Source of the DNA: Collinsella aerofaciens
GTDB lineage: Bacteria; Actinomycetota; Coriobacteriia; Coriobacteriales; Coriobacteriaceae
Length of the DNA: 64,000 bases
Assembly: GCF_028209395.1 (NCBI RefSeq)
Contig: NZ_JAQLDQ010000001.1
Span: 124,001-188,000 of the forward strand
Direction of reading: 5' to 3'
Shown here: piece after piece, positions 42,490 to 53,550 of the stretch
Layout: the number at the start of each line of letters is the position of its first letter
Numbering within the stretch: the first letter of the stretch is position 1
Notes under the pieces: generated by a model
What the model saw: only the letters and a program-made list of their open reading frames with translations
Databases searched by the model: none
What the model was told of the DNA's origin: nothing
Program-made: the position numbers and the translations under genes

Positions 42490-43854
42490 CTAGTTCTTCA
42501 GCGAGTTCAGCGGCGCCGGGAAGCGTCCACCGCGATGGGCAAGCACGGTGCCGGCGTTGGGGTTCACCGGCATGATGGGCGCACGGCCGAACAGGCCGCC
42601 GTACTCGACGCAGTCACCCACGCCCTTGCCGATGGCGGGAATCACGCGGACGGCCGTGGTCTTGTTGTTGATGACGCCGATGGCCATCTCATCGGCGATG
42701 ATGCCGGCGATGGTCTCGACCGGGGTGTCGCCGGGGATGGCGATCATGTCCAGGCCAACGGAGCACACGCAGGTCATGGCCTCGAGCTTCTCGAGCGAGA
42801 GCGCGCCGGCTTCGACGGCGGCGATCATGCCGGCGTCCTCGGACACGGGGATGAAAGCGCCCGAGAGGCCGCCCACGCTGGAGCTGGCCATGACGCCGCC
42901 CTTCTTGACGGCATCGTTGAGCATGGCGAGCGCGCAGGTCGTGCCCGGGCCGCCGCAGGTGCCCACGCCGATGATCTCGAGGATGCGGGCAACGGAGTCA
43001 CCGATGGCAGGCGTGGGGGCCAGCGACAGGTCGACAATGCCCTTCTCGACCCCCAGGCGATGGGCGGCCTCGCGGCTCATGAGCTCGCCGGCGCGGGTGA
43101 TCTTAAAGGCGGTCTGCTTAATCTTCTCGGCGACTTCCATCATCGATGCGGAATCGGGCAGCGTCTCCAGGGCTGCGGCCATAACGCCGGGGCCCGAGAC
43201 GCCTACGTTGATGACGGCGTCGGCCTCGCCACCGCCGTGGACGGCGCCCGCCATAAACGGGGAGTCCTCGACCATGTTAGCAAAGCAGACAAACTTGGAA
43301 GCGCCGACGGAATCCTGGTCGGCCGTGAGTTTAGCGGCATCGATGATGGTCTGGGCGGCCATAAGCACGGCGTCCATGTTGATGCCGGCACGCAGGCTGG
43401 CGACGTTGACGCTGGAGCAGACACGGCTCGTGGTGGCGAGCGCCTGGGGGATGGACTGGATGACGCGGCGGTCGGCGTCGCCGATGCCCTTCTGGACGAG
43501 TGCGGAGAAGCCGCCCAGGTAATCGATGCCGAGCGTCTCGGCCGCGCGGTCGAGGGCATGCGCGATGGGGGTGAGGTCCTCATCCTTGCAGCACGCGGCG
43601 ATCTGCGCCACCGGGGTGACGGAAACGCGCTTGTTGACAATGGGGATACCGTACTCGCGCTCGAGGTTCTCGGCGGTCTCGACCAGATGCTCAGCCGTGT
43701 GCGTCACATGGTCGTAGATCTTCGTGCACATGCGGTCGAGGTTCTCGTCACCGCAACCCATGAGCGAAACACCCATGGTGATGGTCCTGATGTCGAGGTT
43801 CTGTTCCTCAACCATGCCGCGGGTTTCCGCGATTTCTGCGGGCGTGATCGCCAT
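42490..43854 (-). CDS. UPF0210/DUF711 (PFL-like) family protein
   Basis: A 454-residue protein of the UPF0210 family, which has a glycyl-radical-enzyme-like barrel without known activity. The [16 protein letters not shown] opening and the Gly-rich [21 protein letters not shown] stretch are typical. In many genomes an ACT-domain protein gene precedes it; here none does, and metH lies upstream on the same strand instead. The ATG at 43854 follows TAGGAG and matches the family start better than the in-frame ATG at 43911. Confidence 0.88.
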   Translation of the reverse strand: MAITPAEIAETRGMVEEQNLDIRTITMGVSLMGCGDENLDRMCTKIYDHVTHTAEHLVETAENLEREYGIPIVNKRVSVTPVAQIAACCKDEDLTPIAHALDRAAETLGIDYLGGFSALVQKGIGDADRRVIQSIPQALATTSRVCSSVNVASLRAGINMDAVLMAAQTIIDAAKLTADQDSVGASKFVCFANMVEDSPFMAGAVHGGGEADAVINVGVSGPGVMAAALETLPDSASMMEVAEKIKQTAFKITRAGELMSREAAHRLGVEKGIVDLSLAPTPAIGDSVARILEIIGVGTCGGPGTTCALAMLNDAVKKGGVMASSSVGGLSGAFIPVSEDAGMIAAVEAGALSLEKLEAMTCVCSVGLDMIAIPGDTPVETIAGIIADEMAIGVINNKTTAVRVIPAIGKGVGDCVEYGGLFGRAPIMPVNPNAGTVLAHRGGRFPAPLNSLKN

Positions 43855-43899
43855 CCTTGCGCTCCTATCTGCCAAAACGAGCATAGTCTTATCTATTCT

Positions 43900-43937
43900 A
43901 ACGTGCCGCACGTGCCAAGTGGCGCGTGCGGCACGTT
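43900..43937. terminator. Hairpin between metH and the UPF0210 gene
   Basis: AACGTGCCGCACG and CGTGCGGCACGTT form a perfect 13-bp stem around a 12-base loop. T residues follow only on the plus side, so on the minus strand it would be a transcription-attenuating or mRNA-stabilising hairpin rather than a canonical terminator. Confidence 0.6.
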
Positions 43938-43962
43938 TTGGTGCTCGGTTGTTTCCGTTGTG

Positions 43963-46521
43963 TTACTTCCCAAAGACCTCTTCGGCGATACGAGCGCTCT
44001 CGGCGGCGTCCTTGGCGTAGTAGTCCGCGCCGATTTGCTTGGCGTATTCGGGGGTGAGCACGGCGCCGCCCACGATGATCTTGACGCCCGGAACCTCGGC
44101 ATGGAGCAACTTGATGGTCTCTTCCATGGCGACGACCGTGGTGGTCATAAGCGCCGAGAGGCCGACGAGCTTGATGTCACGCTCCTGCACGGTCTTGAGC
44201 ACCTCTTGCGGGTCGACATCGCGGCCTAGGTCAAAGACGGTGTAGCCGTAGTTGTCGAGCAGCATCTTGACGATGTTCTTGCCGATATCGTGGATGTCGC
44301 CCTTGACGGTGGCCACGCAGATCTTGCCCTTGTCGGCGATCTCGCCGGCGGGCATCAGGCGCTTGATGGTGTCGAAGCCCACGCGTGCGGCTTCGGCCGA
44401 GGCCATGAGTTGCGGCAAGAAGAACTTGCCCTGGTCAAAGAGGACGCCCACCTCGTCGAGGGCGGGGATAAAGTGGTTGTTGATAAGGTCCATGGCGTCG
44501 TGGTCTGCCAGCAGACGCTCGGTCTCGGCAGCGATCTCGCCTTTGCGGCCCGAGACGACCATGCGACGAATCGGGTCGTCGTTGCCGTCGGTGCCGGCGG
44601 TGCCAGCAGCGGGCGCGGCGTCGGTCGATGCGGTCTGAGCCGCCGCCGGGTTGGCGGCGATCTTATACGGATCGGTCCAGCCGGCATAGCGCTCGATGTA
44701 TCCGGTCGAGCCCTCGTCCTCAACGCTCAGGACGCGATAGCTGTAGACGGTATCCATAAAACGCTTGGAGCCCGGGTTCATGATGGGGGCGTCCAGACCC
44801 GCGCCAAAAGCGGCGGCCAAAAAGACCGAGCCCAGCAGCGGGCGGGCAGGCAGACCAAAGCTGATGTTCGACACGCCGAGCGCGCATTTGACGCCCAGGC
44901 GCTCCTTGCACAGGGACATGGCGCGCAGGATCTGCTCGGCCTGGCGTTGATTGGTCGAGGCGGTCATGACCAGGCAGTCGATGAGGATACGGTCCGGGCC
45001 GATGCCGTAGCGGGCAGCCTCGGCCACGATGCGCTCGGCGATGGCGAAGCGGGCCTCGGCGGTATCGGGGATGCCGCCTTCGTCGAGCGTAAGGCCGACA
45101 ACGTTGGTGCCGTAGTGGGCGACCAGCGGGAAGATCTCGTCCATGATCTGCTGCTTGCCGTTGACCGAGTTGATGATGGGCTTGCCGGCGTAGCGACGTA
45201 CGGCGGCCTCGACGGCGGCGGGGTCGGTGGAGTCGATCTGCAGCGGCAGCAGCGTGGAGCCTTGGAGCTGCTCGGTGGCCTGTTGGATAATCTTGACCTC
45301 GTCGATCTCGGGCAGGCCCACGTTGACGTCCAGGATGTCGGCGCCCTGCTCCTGCTGGCTGATGCCCTGGCTCACCACGTAGTCCAGATCGCCGTCGCGC
45401 AGGGCCTGCTGCAGGCGCTTTTTGCCGGTGGGGTTGATGCGCTCGCCGATGACGGCGATCTTGTGGCCGTCGCAGGGGAGGTCCACCACGGTCTGGGCGC
45501 TTGTGACCGACATGCTGGGCTTGCGGTGGCGCGGACTGGGCGTGTGGTTATCGATAAGCGTGCGCAGCGCTGCCATGTGCGCCGGCGTGGTGCCGCAGCA
45601 GCCGCCCACGACGCTTACGCCGTCCTCAATCATACCGGCGACGGCCACGGCGTACTCGGGCGCCTGGATATCAAAGACGGTGTTGCCGTCGTCGTCCACG
45701 TGGGGCAGTCCTGCGTTGGCCTGCACCATAACGGGCTTGTCCGTAACGGTGAGCATGCGAGCGGCGAGTCCTCGGAGCTCGGCCGGTCCCTGGCTGCAGT
45801 TGATGCCCAAAACGTCGGCGCCGATGGCATCGAGCGTGATGGCGGCAACCTCGGGACTCGTGCCCAGGAAGGTGCGACCGTCTTCCTCAAAGGTCATGGT
45901 GGCAAAGACGGGCAGGTCGGAGTTCTCGCGGCAGGCGAGGACGGCCGCCTTGATCTCGGCCAGGTCGGTCATAGTCTCGATAATAAAGAGGTCCACGCCC
46001 GCGGCGACGCCGGCGCGCACTTCCTCGGCAAAGAGGTCATAGGCCTCGTCGAAGCTGAGGGTACCCAAGGGGCGAAGCAGCGCGCCGATGGGGCCGATAT
46101 CGCCGGCGACGTAGTGGGCGCCGGCCGCGCGGGCGCAGGCGACAGCGGCGGCAAAGACATCTGCCACGGTGGCGGTACCGTCGAGCTTGTGGGCGTTGGC
46201 ACCAAAGGTGTTGGCGGTGATCACGTCGCAGCCGGCCTCGACGTACTGTCGCTGAATGTCGGTAATGACCTGGGGCTCCTCAAAGTTGAGCAGCTCGGGC
46301 AGGGCGCCCGCCTTCATGCCAGCGGCCTGCAACATGGTGCCCATGCCGCCGTCAAACAGCAGGTGCCCGGTGCCCTTGATGGCGGCGTGCAGACGATCGT
46401 CCTTAATGCGAAGGTCGTCGATCGTGCGCGTCTTGTATGCAGCGCCATTACGGCGTGCGGCATCAACGGGTGCCGCCAGCGCGGCACCGTCCAGATCATG
46501 AGTGATAAGCGGAGTAAACAT
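43963..46521 (-). CDS. metH: Cobalamin-dependent methionine synthase without reactivation domain
   Basis: An 852-residue enzyme transferring methyl from methyltetrahydrofolate through cobalamin to homocysteine. Domains in order: homocysteine-binding barrel (about 50-330) with zinc ligands in NCSQGP and GGCCGTTP; pterin-binding barrel (about 345-615) with GERINPTGKK; B12 cap and cobalamin-binding domain (about 660-850) with DIHDIGKN, whose histidine ligates cobalt. The SAM-binding reactivation domain of full MetH is missing and is encoded by the adjacent gene at 46531. TAGGAG precedes the ATG. Confidence 0.94.
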   Translation of the reverse strand: MFTPLITHDLDGAALAAPVDAARRNGAAYKTRTIDDLRIKDDRLHAAIKGTGHLLFDGGMGTMLQAAGMKAGALPELLNFEEPQVITDIQRQYVEAGCDVITANTFGANAHKLDGTATVADVFAAAVACARAAGAHYVAGDIGPIGALLRPLGTLSFDEAYDLFAEEVRAGVAAGVDLFIIETMTDLAEIKAAVLACRENSDLPVFATMTFEEDGRTFLGTSPEVAAITLDAIGADVLGINCSQGPAELRGLAARMLTVTDKPVMVQANAGLPHVDDDGNTVFDIQAPEYAVAVAGMIEDGVSVVGGCCGTTPAHMAALRTLIDNHTPSPRHRKPSMSVTSAQTVVDLPCDGHKIAVIGERINPTGKKRLQQALRDGDLDYVVSQGISQQEQGADILDVNVGLPEIDEVKIIQQATEQLQGSTLLPLQIDSTDPAAVEAAVRRYAGKPIINSVNGKQQIMDEIFPLVAHYGTNVVGLTLDEGGIPDTAEARFAIAERIVAEAARYGIGPDRILIDCLVMTASTNQRQAEQILRAMSLCKERLGVKCALGVSNISFGLPARPLLGSVFLAAAFGAGLDAPIMNPGSKRFMDTVYSYRVLSVEDEGSTGYIERYAGWTDPYKIAANPAAAQTASTDAAPAAGTAGTDGNDDPIRRMVVSGRKGEIAAETERLLADHDAMDLINNHFIPALDEVGVLFDQGKFFLPQLMASAEAARVGFDTIKRLMPAGEIADKGKICVATVKGDIHDIGKNIVKMLLDNYGYTVFDLGRDVDPQEVLKTVQERDIKLVGLSALMTTTVVAMEETIKLLHAEVPGVKIIVGGAVLTPEYAKQIGADYYAKDAAESARIAEEVFGK

Positions 46522-46530
46522 CGATGGCTC

Positions 46531-47319
46531 CTAATGGCTGGAATAGCAGGTGGTGTGGGCGGCGCGGAAGCGGCAGTGCTCACGCATGCGGCAGATATTG
46601 CAGGTGGGGCGGCTCTGGGCGTCGTGGACTTCGCCGTCAAACAGACCAATCACCGCGGTCACGCTCTTGGTGGGCATGAGCAGGCTGGTCGGCGTGACGG
46701 TAAGCCCGATGAGCCGCGTGGCGTTGAGCGCATTCACGATTGAGCGCTGGGCCGTAAGCGGACAGTCGCCATAGCCGGGACTGAAGCGCCAGTTACCGGC
46801 GAGTCCGTGTGCGGCGGCCGCAGCCTTGACCTGCTGGTCCATCTGCTCGACGGCGGCTTCTACATAGGCAGAGCATGCGGCGTCGAGCACGGCTCCCTCC
46901 AGGGGCTGCTGGGCTCCCGTGGTGCGCAGACGACGCTCGGCGTCCATGCCGAGTGTGCATGCCATGAGCGCGGCAAAGCGGGCGTCTTTGAGATGTCGAT
47001 AGATGTCGCGACCGCGCAGCTCAACGTTGGTGCCGACCAAGCGAATGCAAGGCTTTCCCTGCTCGTCCACGCCCATGGCATCGATGGCAAATGCGCGGCG
47101 CACGCCACGGGGCTCAATGTCCAGTTCCAGACGCTCAACGACAAGCTCAATACGCTGCGACAGCTCGGGCTCAATCTGCTGACCGCCGTAGCCCAGATAG
47201 CGCAGCATCTCGGCACGATCGACGCGGGGATGGTGGGCATCATCGATACGATAAAGCGCCGGCGACGCAAGGTCGGCCGGCACTTCGACAGCGGTTGTAT
47301 CGATGTGCGGTTTTTCCAT
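46531..47319 (-). CDS. MetH reactivation domain as a separate protein
   Basis: A 262-residue protein matching the vitamin-B12-dependent methionine synthase activation domain. NWRFSPGYGDCPL in its C-terminal half is the SAM-binding signature RxSxGYGACP-like. A cysteine cluster CNICRMREHCRF near the end is extra to the E. coli domain. It would dock on MetH to remethylate oxidised cobalamin with SAM and reduced flavodoxin. The ATG overlaps the metF stop codon by one base, and metH begins ten bases after its stop, so the three genes form one operon. Confidence 0.88.
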   Translation of the reverse strand: MEKPHIDTTAVEVPADLASPALYRIDDAHHPRVDRAEMLRYLGYGGQQIEPELSQRIELVVERLELDIEPRGVRRAFAIDAMGVDEQGKPCIRLVGTNVELRGRDIYRHLKDARFAALMACTLGMDAERRLRTTGAQQPLEGAVLDAACSAYVEAAVEQMDQQVKAAAAAHGLAGNWRFSPGYGDCPLTAQRSIVNALNATRLIGLTVTPTSLLMPTKSVTAVIGLFDGEVHDAQSRPTCNICRMREHCRFRAAHTTCYSSH

Positions 47320-48191
47320 TACCCCAAGCGCTCCATAATGGTTGCGGCGATTGCAGGACGGTTCATAGTGTACAGGTGCAGACCGGCGGCACCGTGCTCC
47401 TTAAGGTCGCAAAGCTGACGGGCGGCATAATCTACACCGGCTGCCTGCAGACTCTCGGGGTCGTTCTCGTACTTGGCGAGAATCTTGATGACGGGGGAGG
47501 GCAGTGACGCGCCGCACATAAAGACCATGCGGCTGATCTGCGACTTGCCCATAAACGGCATGATACCTGCGGTAATGGGCACGGTGATGCCGGCCTTGTC
47601 GGCAAGCTCGCGAAAACGATAGAAGCACTCGTTATCAAAGAAGAGCTGCGTCACAAAGAAGCTCGCGCCGGCGTCCTGTTTTTGCTTGAGGTGTTCGACC
47701 GAGAGGTTGAGATCCTCGCAGGCAATGTGGCCCTCGGGGTAGGCTGCGGCACCCACGCAAAAGCCGGCGTCGACGAGCTCGGGGATGAGGTCGCGGGCGT
47801 AGGCGTAGTCGGAGGCGGGCTTGTCGTCCTCGGTCGCGCCGGCAGGGAGATCGCCACGCAGGGCCAGGATGTTTTCCACGCCGGCGGTGCGGTACTCATC
47901 GATCTTGGCGGCGATATCGGCGTGGGTACGGCCCACACAGGTGAGGTGCGCCACCGAGGGCGTATCGAATTCGCTCGTAATCATATGCGCGATGGGGGCG
48001 GTGGTGGCGCCGTTGCCCGAGCCGCCAGCCGAGCAGGTGACCGAGACAAAGCTCGGCGAAAGCTTGCACAGATTGCCTGCCACTTCGCGAGCCGTGTCGA
48101 GGGTAAGCTCGCCCTTGGGCGGGAACATCTCAAACGAAACGGGTGCAGTGCCCTGGGATGCTGCCTGCTTAAAAACCTCGTCGACGCGCAT
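47319..48191 (-). CDS. metF: Methylenetetrahydrofolate reductase
   Basis: A 290-residue flavoenzyme that makes methyltetrahydrofolate for MetH. SFEMFPPKGE, SVTCSAGGSGN, HLTCVGRT and NILALRGD are the family motifs along the TIM barrel. The ATG at 48191 follows AAAGGAGCACGAT; the longer frame to 48254 lacks a ribosome site. TACAAT on the minus strand (48227-48232) may be the -10 box of the operon. No cobalamin or SAM riboswitch is visible in the leader. Confidence 0.95.
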   Translation of the reverse strand: MRVDEVFKQAASQGTAPVSFEMFPPKGELTLDTAREVAGNLCKLSPSFVSVTCSAGGSGNGATTAPIAHMITSEFDTPSVAHLTCVGRTHADIAAKIDEYRTAGVENILALRGDLPAGATEDDKPASDYAYARDLIPELVDAGFCVGAAAYPEGHIACEDLNLSVEHLKQKQDAGASFFVTQLFFDNECFYRFRELADKAGITVPITAGIMPFMGKSQISRMVFMCGASLPSPVIKILAKYENDPESLQAAGVDYAARQLCDLKEHGAAGLHLYTMNRPAIAATIMERLG

Positions 48192-48327
48192 ATCGTGCTC
48201 CTTTAGATATTTAGTGCGATGTATTGTAAGGATTCTACAGCACCACTGTGTCACGGTGGAGTTTCACTCGCTATTCGGGGATACCAATCAAAGATGCCTT
48301 GCTATCGACATTCCCTATAGCAGAGCG

Positions 48328-48403
48328 GTCAATCTAGGATGGGGCTATAAAGACTGGTATCTGATGCGAAATACCAGTTAATAGAGCCCCATCCCAAATT
48401 GAC
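48328..48403. repeat. 76-bp hairpin between metF and the glutamine synthetase gene
   Basis: Bases 48328-48360 and 48371-48403 are complementary at about 27 of 33 positions, with inner ends ACTGGTAT and ATACCAGT and outer ends GTCAAT and ATTGAC. The loop is ten bases. It is AT-rich compared with the other repeats and lies about 140 bp from metF and 210 bp from the glutamine synthetase ATG. The remaining 48404-48600 contains no gene I can support. Confidence 0.65.
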
Positions 48404-48614
48404 TACCCTTAAACCATGGGGAGAGGTCTGCAATTTATACAGTTGATTGGCTGTTGAGGGCGGCAACGCCGCCGCGATGCGGTAACCTCATTGATTGGTT
48501 TCGTGACAGCAACATAACGGTAATGTTGCGGAAACACGACGAGCCTAATCTATGACTCGTTCGTTAGTAATCAACACCGCTTCTCACGCGGTGCCGATAC
48601 GAAGGGAGTTCCGT

Positions 48615-50702
<2,088 letters not shown>

Positions 50703-50731
50703 GACGTAGCTGACATATCGTCACGGTATTG

Positions 50732-50770
50732 AGCCGGGGTCCGCATCGCGCGGGCCCCGGCTATTTGTTT
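50732..50770 (+). terminator. Intrinsic terminator of the glutamine synthetase gene
   Basis: AGCCGGGGTCCGC and GCGGGCCCCGGCT pair (one G-U) around ATCGC, followed by ATTTGTTT. Confidence 0.88.
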
Positions 50771-50826
50771 GCGAAGGACGCTTTGGATCCCGCTTTGCAA
50801 CTGATTCGCCCACGCAATAAGGGGTC

Positions 50827-51045
50827 GTGGGCAAAAAACGTCAAATATGAGTACTGTCACAAGCCCTGTAGCATTATCTTTTTGCAAAATATGCAGTGTT
50901 ACGCAACATATGTCCAAGTACTTAGCTGATAAATGCCTGCAATTCCTCCGCCGTAGGACGCCTTGTGTCCAAATCGCCTTCTGATGGCATGAAATCGCTG
51001 TTACTAAATTGGTAACAGTACTCATATTTGCTATTTTTTGTCCAC
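50827..51045. repeat. 219-bp inverted-repeat element with AT-rich arms
   Basis: Arms 50827-50857 and 51015-51045 are complementary at 27 of 31 positions; shared parts include AAATATGAGTACTGT and CAAAAAA near the outer ends. CTGTTAC and GTAACAG (50998-51018) form an extra hairpin at the right end. An open frame on the minus strand crosses it but has no ribosome site. Just beyond the right end a tRNA T-arm-like GGGGTTCGAATCCC (51080-51093) occurs without the rest of a tRNA. Confidence 0.65.
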
Positions 51046-51105
51046 GGGCCCTTGGATGACAGTGTGATTTTATGCCTTCGGGGTTCGAATCCCGGCATAT
51101 CGGCA

Positions 51106-51139
51106 GCAAAAAGCCCGTTACCGCGAGGGCAACGGGCTT
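51106..51139 (-). terminator. Terminator of tRNA-Glu
   Basis: AAGCCCGTT (51111-51119) and AACGGGCTT (51131-51139) form a perfect 9-bp stem; on the minus strand it is followed by five T. Confidence 0.85.
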
Positions 51140-51150
51140 CTCAGTTTAAA

Positions 51151-51227
51151 TGGTGCCCCCAGCGGGATTCGAACCCGCGATATCCACCTTGAAAGGGTGG
51201 CGTCCTTGGCCGCTAGACGATGGGGAC
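51151..51227 (-). tRNA. tRNA-Glu (UUC)
   Basis: On the minus strand GTCCCCA begins the acceptor stem and pairs with TGGGGGC, then ACCA is encoded. The anticodon loop CTTTCAA gives anticodon TTC (plus-strand 51191-51193), and the T arm is GCGGG-TTCGAAT-CCCGC. The D arm contains TCTAGCGGCCAAGGA. All stems close. Confidence 0.96.
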
Positions 51228-51284
51228 AGCGGGAAAGAGTATAGCAGACTTTTTTGCCGGCGCGTATATCGTTGGCAAACTGGA

Positions 51285-51321
51285 AAACCACCATAAAGGT
51301 GCCTGTCCCCTTTGTGGTGGT
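51285..51321. repeat. Intergenic palindrome, CCTTTGTGGTGG family, opposite orientation
   Basis: AACCACCATAAAGG and CCTTTGTGGTGGT surround TGCCTGTCC; the loop is the reverse complement of the GG(G/C)CAGGCA loop of the other copies. It lies six bases from the 3' end of the MurT-GatD gene. Confidence 0.8.
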
Positions 51322-51327
51322 GAGGTG

Positions 51328-53505
51328 TTAGGGGAGGAGCTTCATGGCGGCGTCGTGGGCGGCGTGCTCGTAGATGTCGTCGAGGGGTTTGAGCGGCAGC
51401 AGAGCGTTGGCCTGTGCGTCGCCGCGGCGCTCGAGGGCGTGCGCGATCAGCCAGTCGGCGAGTTCGGGATTCTTGGGTAGCGCCGGGCCGTGCAGGTACG
51501 TGCCGATGACGCCCTTGTAGATCAGACCCTCAAAGCCGTCGTCGCCGTTGTTGCCGGTGCCAGTGACGACGGACGTTCCGAGCGGCGTGGCCGCTGTATC
51601 GAGCAGGGTGCGGCCGCCGTGGTTCTCGAATCCCACAAAGGGCTCGGGTGCCAGGTCGGTCTTGACGGCGACGTTGCCGATCAGGCGGTCGGAGCCGCGC
51701 ACAGTCTCGGCGGCAATGACGCCCAGACCCTCAATGCGATCGTCGCCCATGTAGTACGAACGGCCGAGCAGCTGATAACCGCCACAGATAGCAAGCAGTG
51801 TGCCGCCGTCCTCAACATAGGCCGCGACCTTGTCTTTTTGAGCGAGCAGTTCATGTGCAACCGCCAGCTGGTCGCGATCGGAGCCACCGCCCATCATAAC
51901 GATGTCGGCGTCGGTCAGGTCGAGCGTCTCGCCCATGTGGACTTCGTCCACACGCACGGGAATGCCGCGCCAGGCGCAGCGGCGTTCGAGCGCGATAACG
52001 TTGCCGCCGTCGGCGTAGAGGTTGAGCGCATCGGGATACAGGTAGACGATGCGCAACGGGCGCGAAAGCTCGACCGGCGCAATATCGGTGGGGACAGCGC
52101 TACCATCGGCGCGCGTTACGGCGTGGGAGACAATTGAGCTTGCATCGTCGTCTTTAAGCCCGTCGAGCTCCTTGACTAACGGCGGGAAGGCCGTGTAGTT
52201 GGCGACGGCGTAGAAGGTGTCATCGGCGGCCTCGTCTGCCACGGCGCCGATCGCCTGCGCGACGTCCGAGATAATCGCGGCATCGATGCCGGCGTACTTG
52301 AGGCGTACCTGCATGTCGTGCGCACGCGTGCCTCCGGCAAAGGCGACAAGACCCGGCGTGTCGGCGATGCGCTCGAAGTCGACGTCGTAGATCCACGATA
52401 CATCGTGGCCGTCAGCATCGTTGTCGTTGAGGAAGAAAGCGCAGAGTCTGCCGCCTGCCGTCTTGATGGACTGGATTTGTCGATCGAAGCCTACGGGATT
52501 CTTTGCCAGGTTTGCCTCGACGGTGCGGCCGGCAATATCCCAGCGGCCCATGCGTCCGCCGGCGGGGACGTAGGCATCGAGCGTGGGCTGCAGATGTGCC
52601 GCGTCCACGCCCAGCTCGCGCGCCGCAAAGAAGGCGGCGGCAACGTTATAGACCATGTACAGGCCGTTGTAGCGTGTGGCGATGTGTGCAGCAGCAGCGT
52701 CGGGCGCAGGTCCAAAGACCAGGTCAAAGCCGTAGCCGTCGCAGCCGAGCTCCACGCCCGTCACGCGACGGACCAGCGCGGGACGCTCCCATCCGCACGA
52801 AGGACAATGATAGGCTCCGAGCTGGCCGTACTGCACATAGTCGTACTCCAACGGTGCGTTGCACTGTGAGCAAAAACGCGAGTCGCTAATGCGGTCGGAC
52901 TCGGTGCCCGTGGCGCCGTCGATGCCAAAGGCGATGCTTGCATTGGGGACGCGCGCGGCGATCGAGGCGCACAGCGGATCGTCGGCGTTGTAGACGAGCG
53001 TTGTCGTCGGAGAGAGCTCCAACGCATGGGCGATGACGTCTTGGGTATGGTCGATCTCGCCGTAGCGGTCTAGCTGGTCGCGGAACAGGTTGAGCAGCAC
53101 AAAGTACGTCGGTTTGAGCTTGGGCAGGACGCGCACCGTGTAGAGCTCGTCGCACTCAAAAACGCCCACGCGCTTGCCGCTGCTGGTGTGCTTAAGGCCG
53201 CCGCGGGCCTCGAGCAGAGCACCCACCACACCAGGCTCCATATTGTTGCCGGCACGGTTGCACACCACGGTAGCGCCGCTGGCAGCAACGGCGTCAGCGA
53301 TGAGGTTGGAGGTGGTGGTCTTGCCATTAGTACCGGTGATCACCACGCTGCGGTCGACCAGGCTCGCGAGGTCGCTTAGCAGCTCGGGGTCGATCTTCAT
53401 GGCGATGCGGCCGGGAAGCACGCCACCCTGGCGTTTGAGGACAGAGCGCAGTCCCCAGCGGGCGATATCGCTCGAGGTGCAGGCAAGAGATGAGCGGAAG
53501 TTCAT
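51328..53505 (-). CDS. MurT-GatD fusion, lipid II isoglutaminyl synthase
   Basis: One 725-residue ORF carries both subunits of the enzyme that amidates the D-glutamate of lipid II. Residues 1 to about 475 are MurT: ATP loop GTNGKTT (58-64), a four-cysteine zinc ribbon CSQC...CPSC (about 214-240), and Mur-ligase C-terminal domain. Residues about 482-725 are GatD: a class I glutamine amidotransferase with nucleophile Cys574 in AICGGY and His672 in GTYLHGP. The two are separate genes in Staphylococcus and Streptococcus. The junction is continuous with no stop or frameshift, and both halves keep their key residues. The start could also be internal at the Met near residue 36. Confidence 0.9.
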   Translation of the reverse strand: MNFRSSLACTSSDIARWGLRSVLKRQGGVLPGRIAMKIDPELLSDLASLVDRSVVITGTNGKTTTSNLIADAVAASGATVVCNRAGNNMEPGVVGALLEARGGLKHTSSGKRVGVFECDELYTVRVLPKLKPTYFVLLNLFRDQLDRYGEIDHTQDVIAHALELSPTTTLVYNADDPLCASIAARVPNASIAFGIDGATGTESDRISDSRFCSQCNAPLEYDYVQYGQLGAYHCPSCGWERPALVRRVTGVELGCDGYGFDLVFGPAPDAAAAHIATRYNGLYMVYNVAAAFFAARELGVDAAHLQPTLDAYVPAGGRMGRWDIAGRTVEANLAKNPVGFDRQIQSIKTAGGRLCAFFLNDNDADGHDVSWIYDVDFERIADTPGLVAFAGGTRAHDMQVRLKYAGIDAAIISDVAQAIGAVADEAADDTFYAVANYTAFPPLVKELDGLKDDDASSIVSHAVTRADGSAVPTDIAPVELSRPLRIVYLYPDALNLYADGGNVIALERRCAWRGIPVRVDEVHMGETLDLTDADIVMMGGGSDRDQLAVAHELLAQKDKVAAYVEDGGTLLAICGGYQLLGRSYYMGDDRIEGLGVIAAETVRGSDRLIGNVAVKTDLAPEPFVGFENHGGRTLLDTAATPLGTSVVTGTGNNGDDGFEGLIYKGVIGTYLHGPALPKNPELADWLIAHALERRGDAQANALLPLKPLDDIYEHAAHDAAMKLLP

Positions 53506-53550
53506 GAAGTCGTTCCTAACGTGAATGACATGGTCGGGGCGATCGCGTCG

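Noticed and set aside
44290..46743. 817-codon plus-strand frame opposite metH and 42445-44229 opposite the UPF0210 gene
   Set aside because: Rich in Gly, Asp, His and Val in the manner of antisense frames of high-GC genes; metH and UPF0210 carry the recognised motifs on the minus strand.
51066..51107. Possible tRNA gene around a T-arm-like GGTTCGAATCC
   Set aside because: Only a T-arm-like part is present; the T stem has a mismatch and no D arm, anticodon arm or matching acceptor strand is found upstream.
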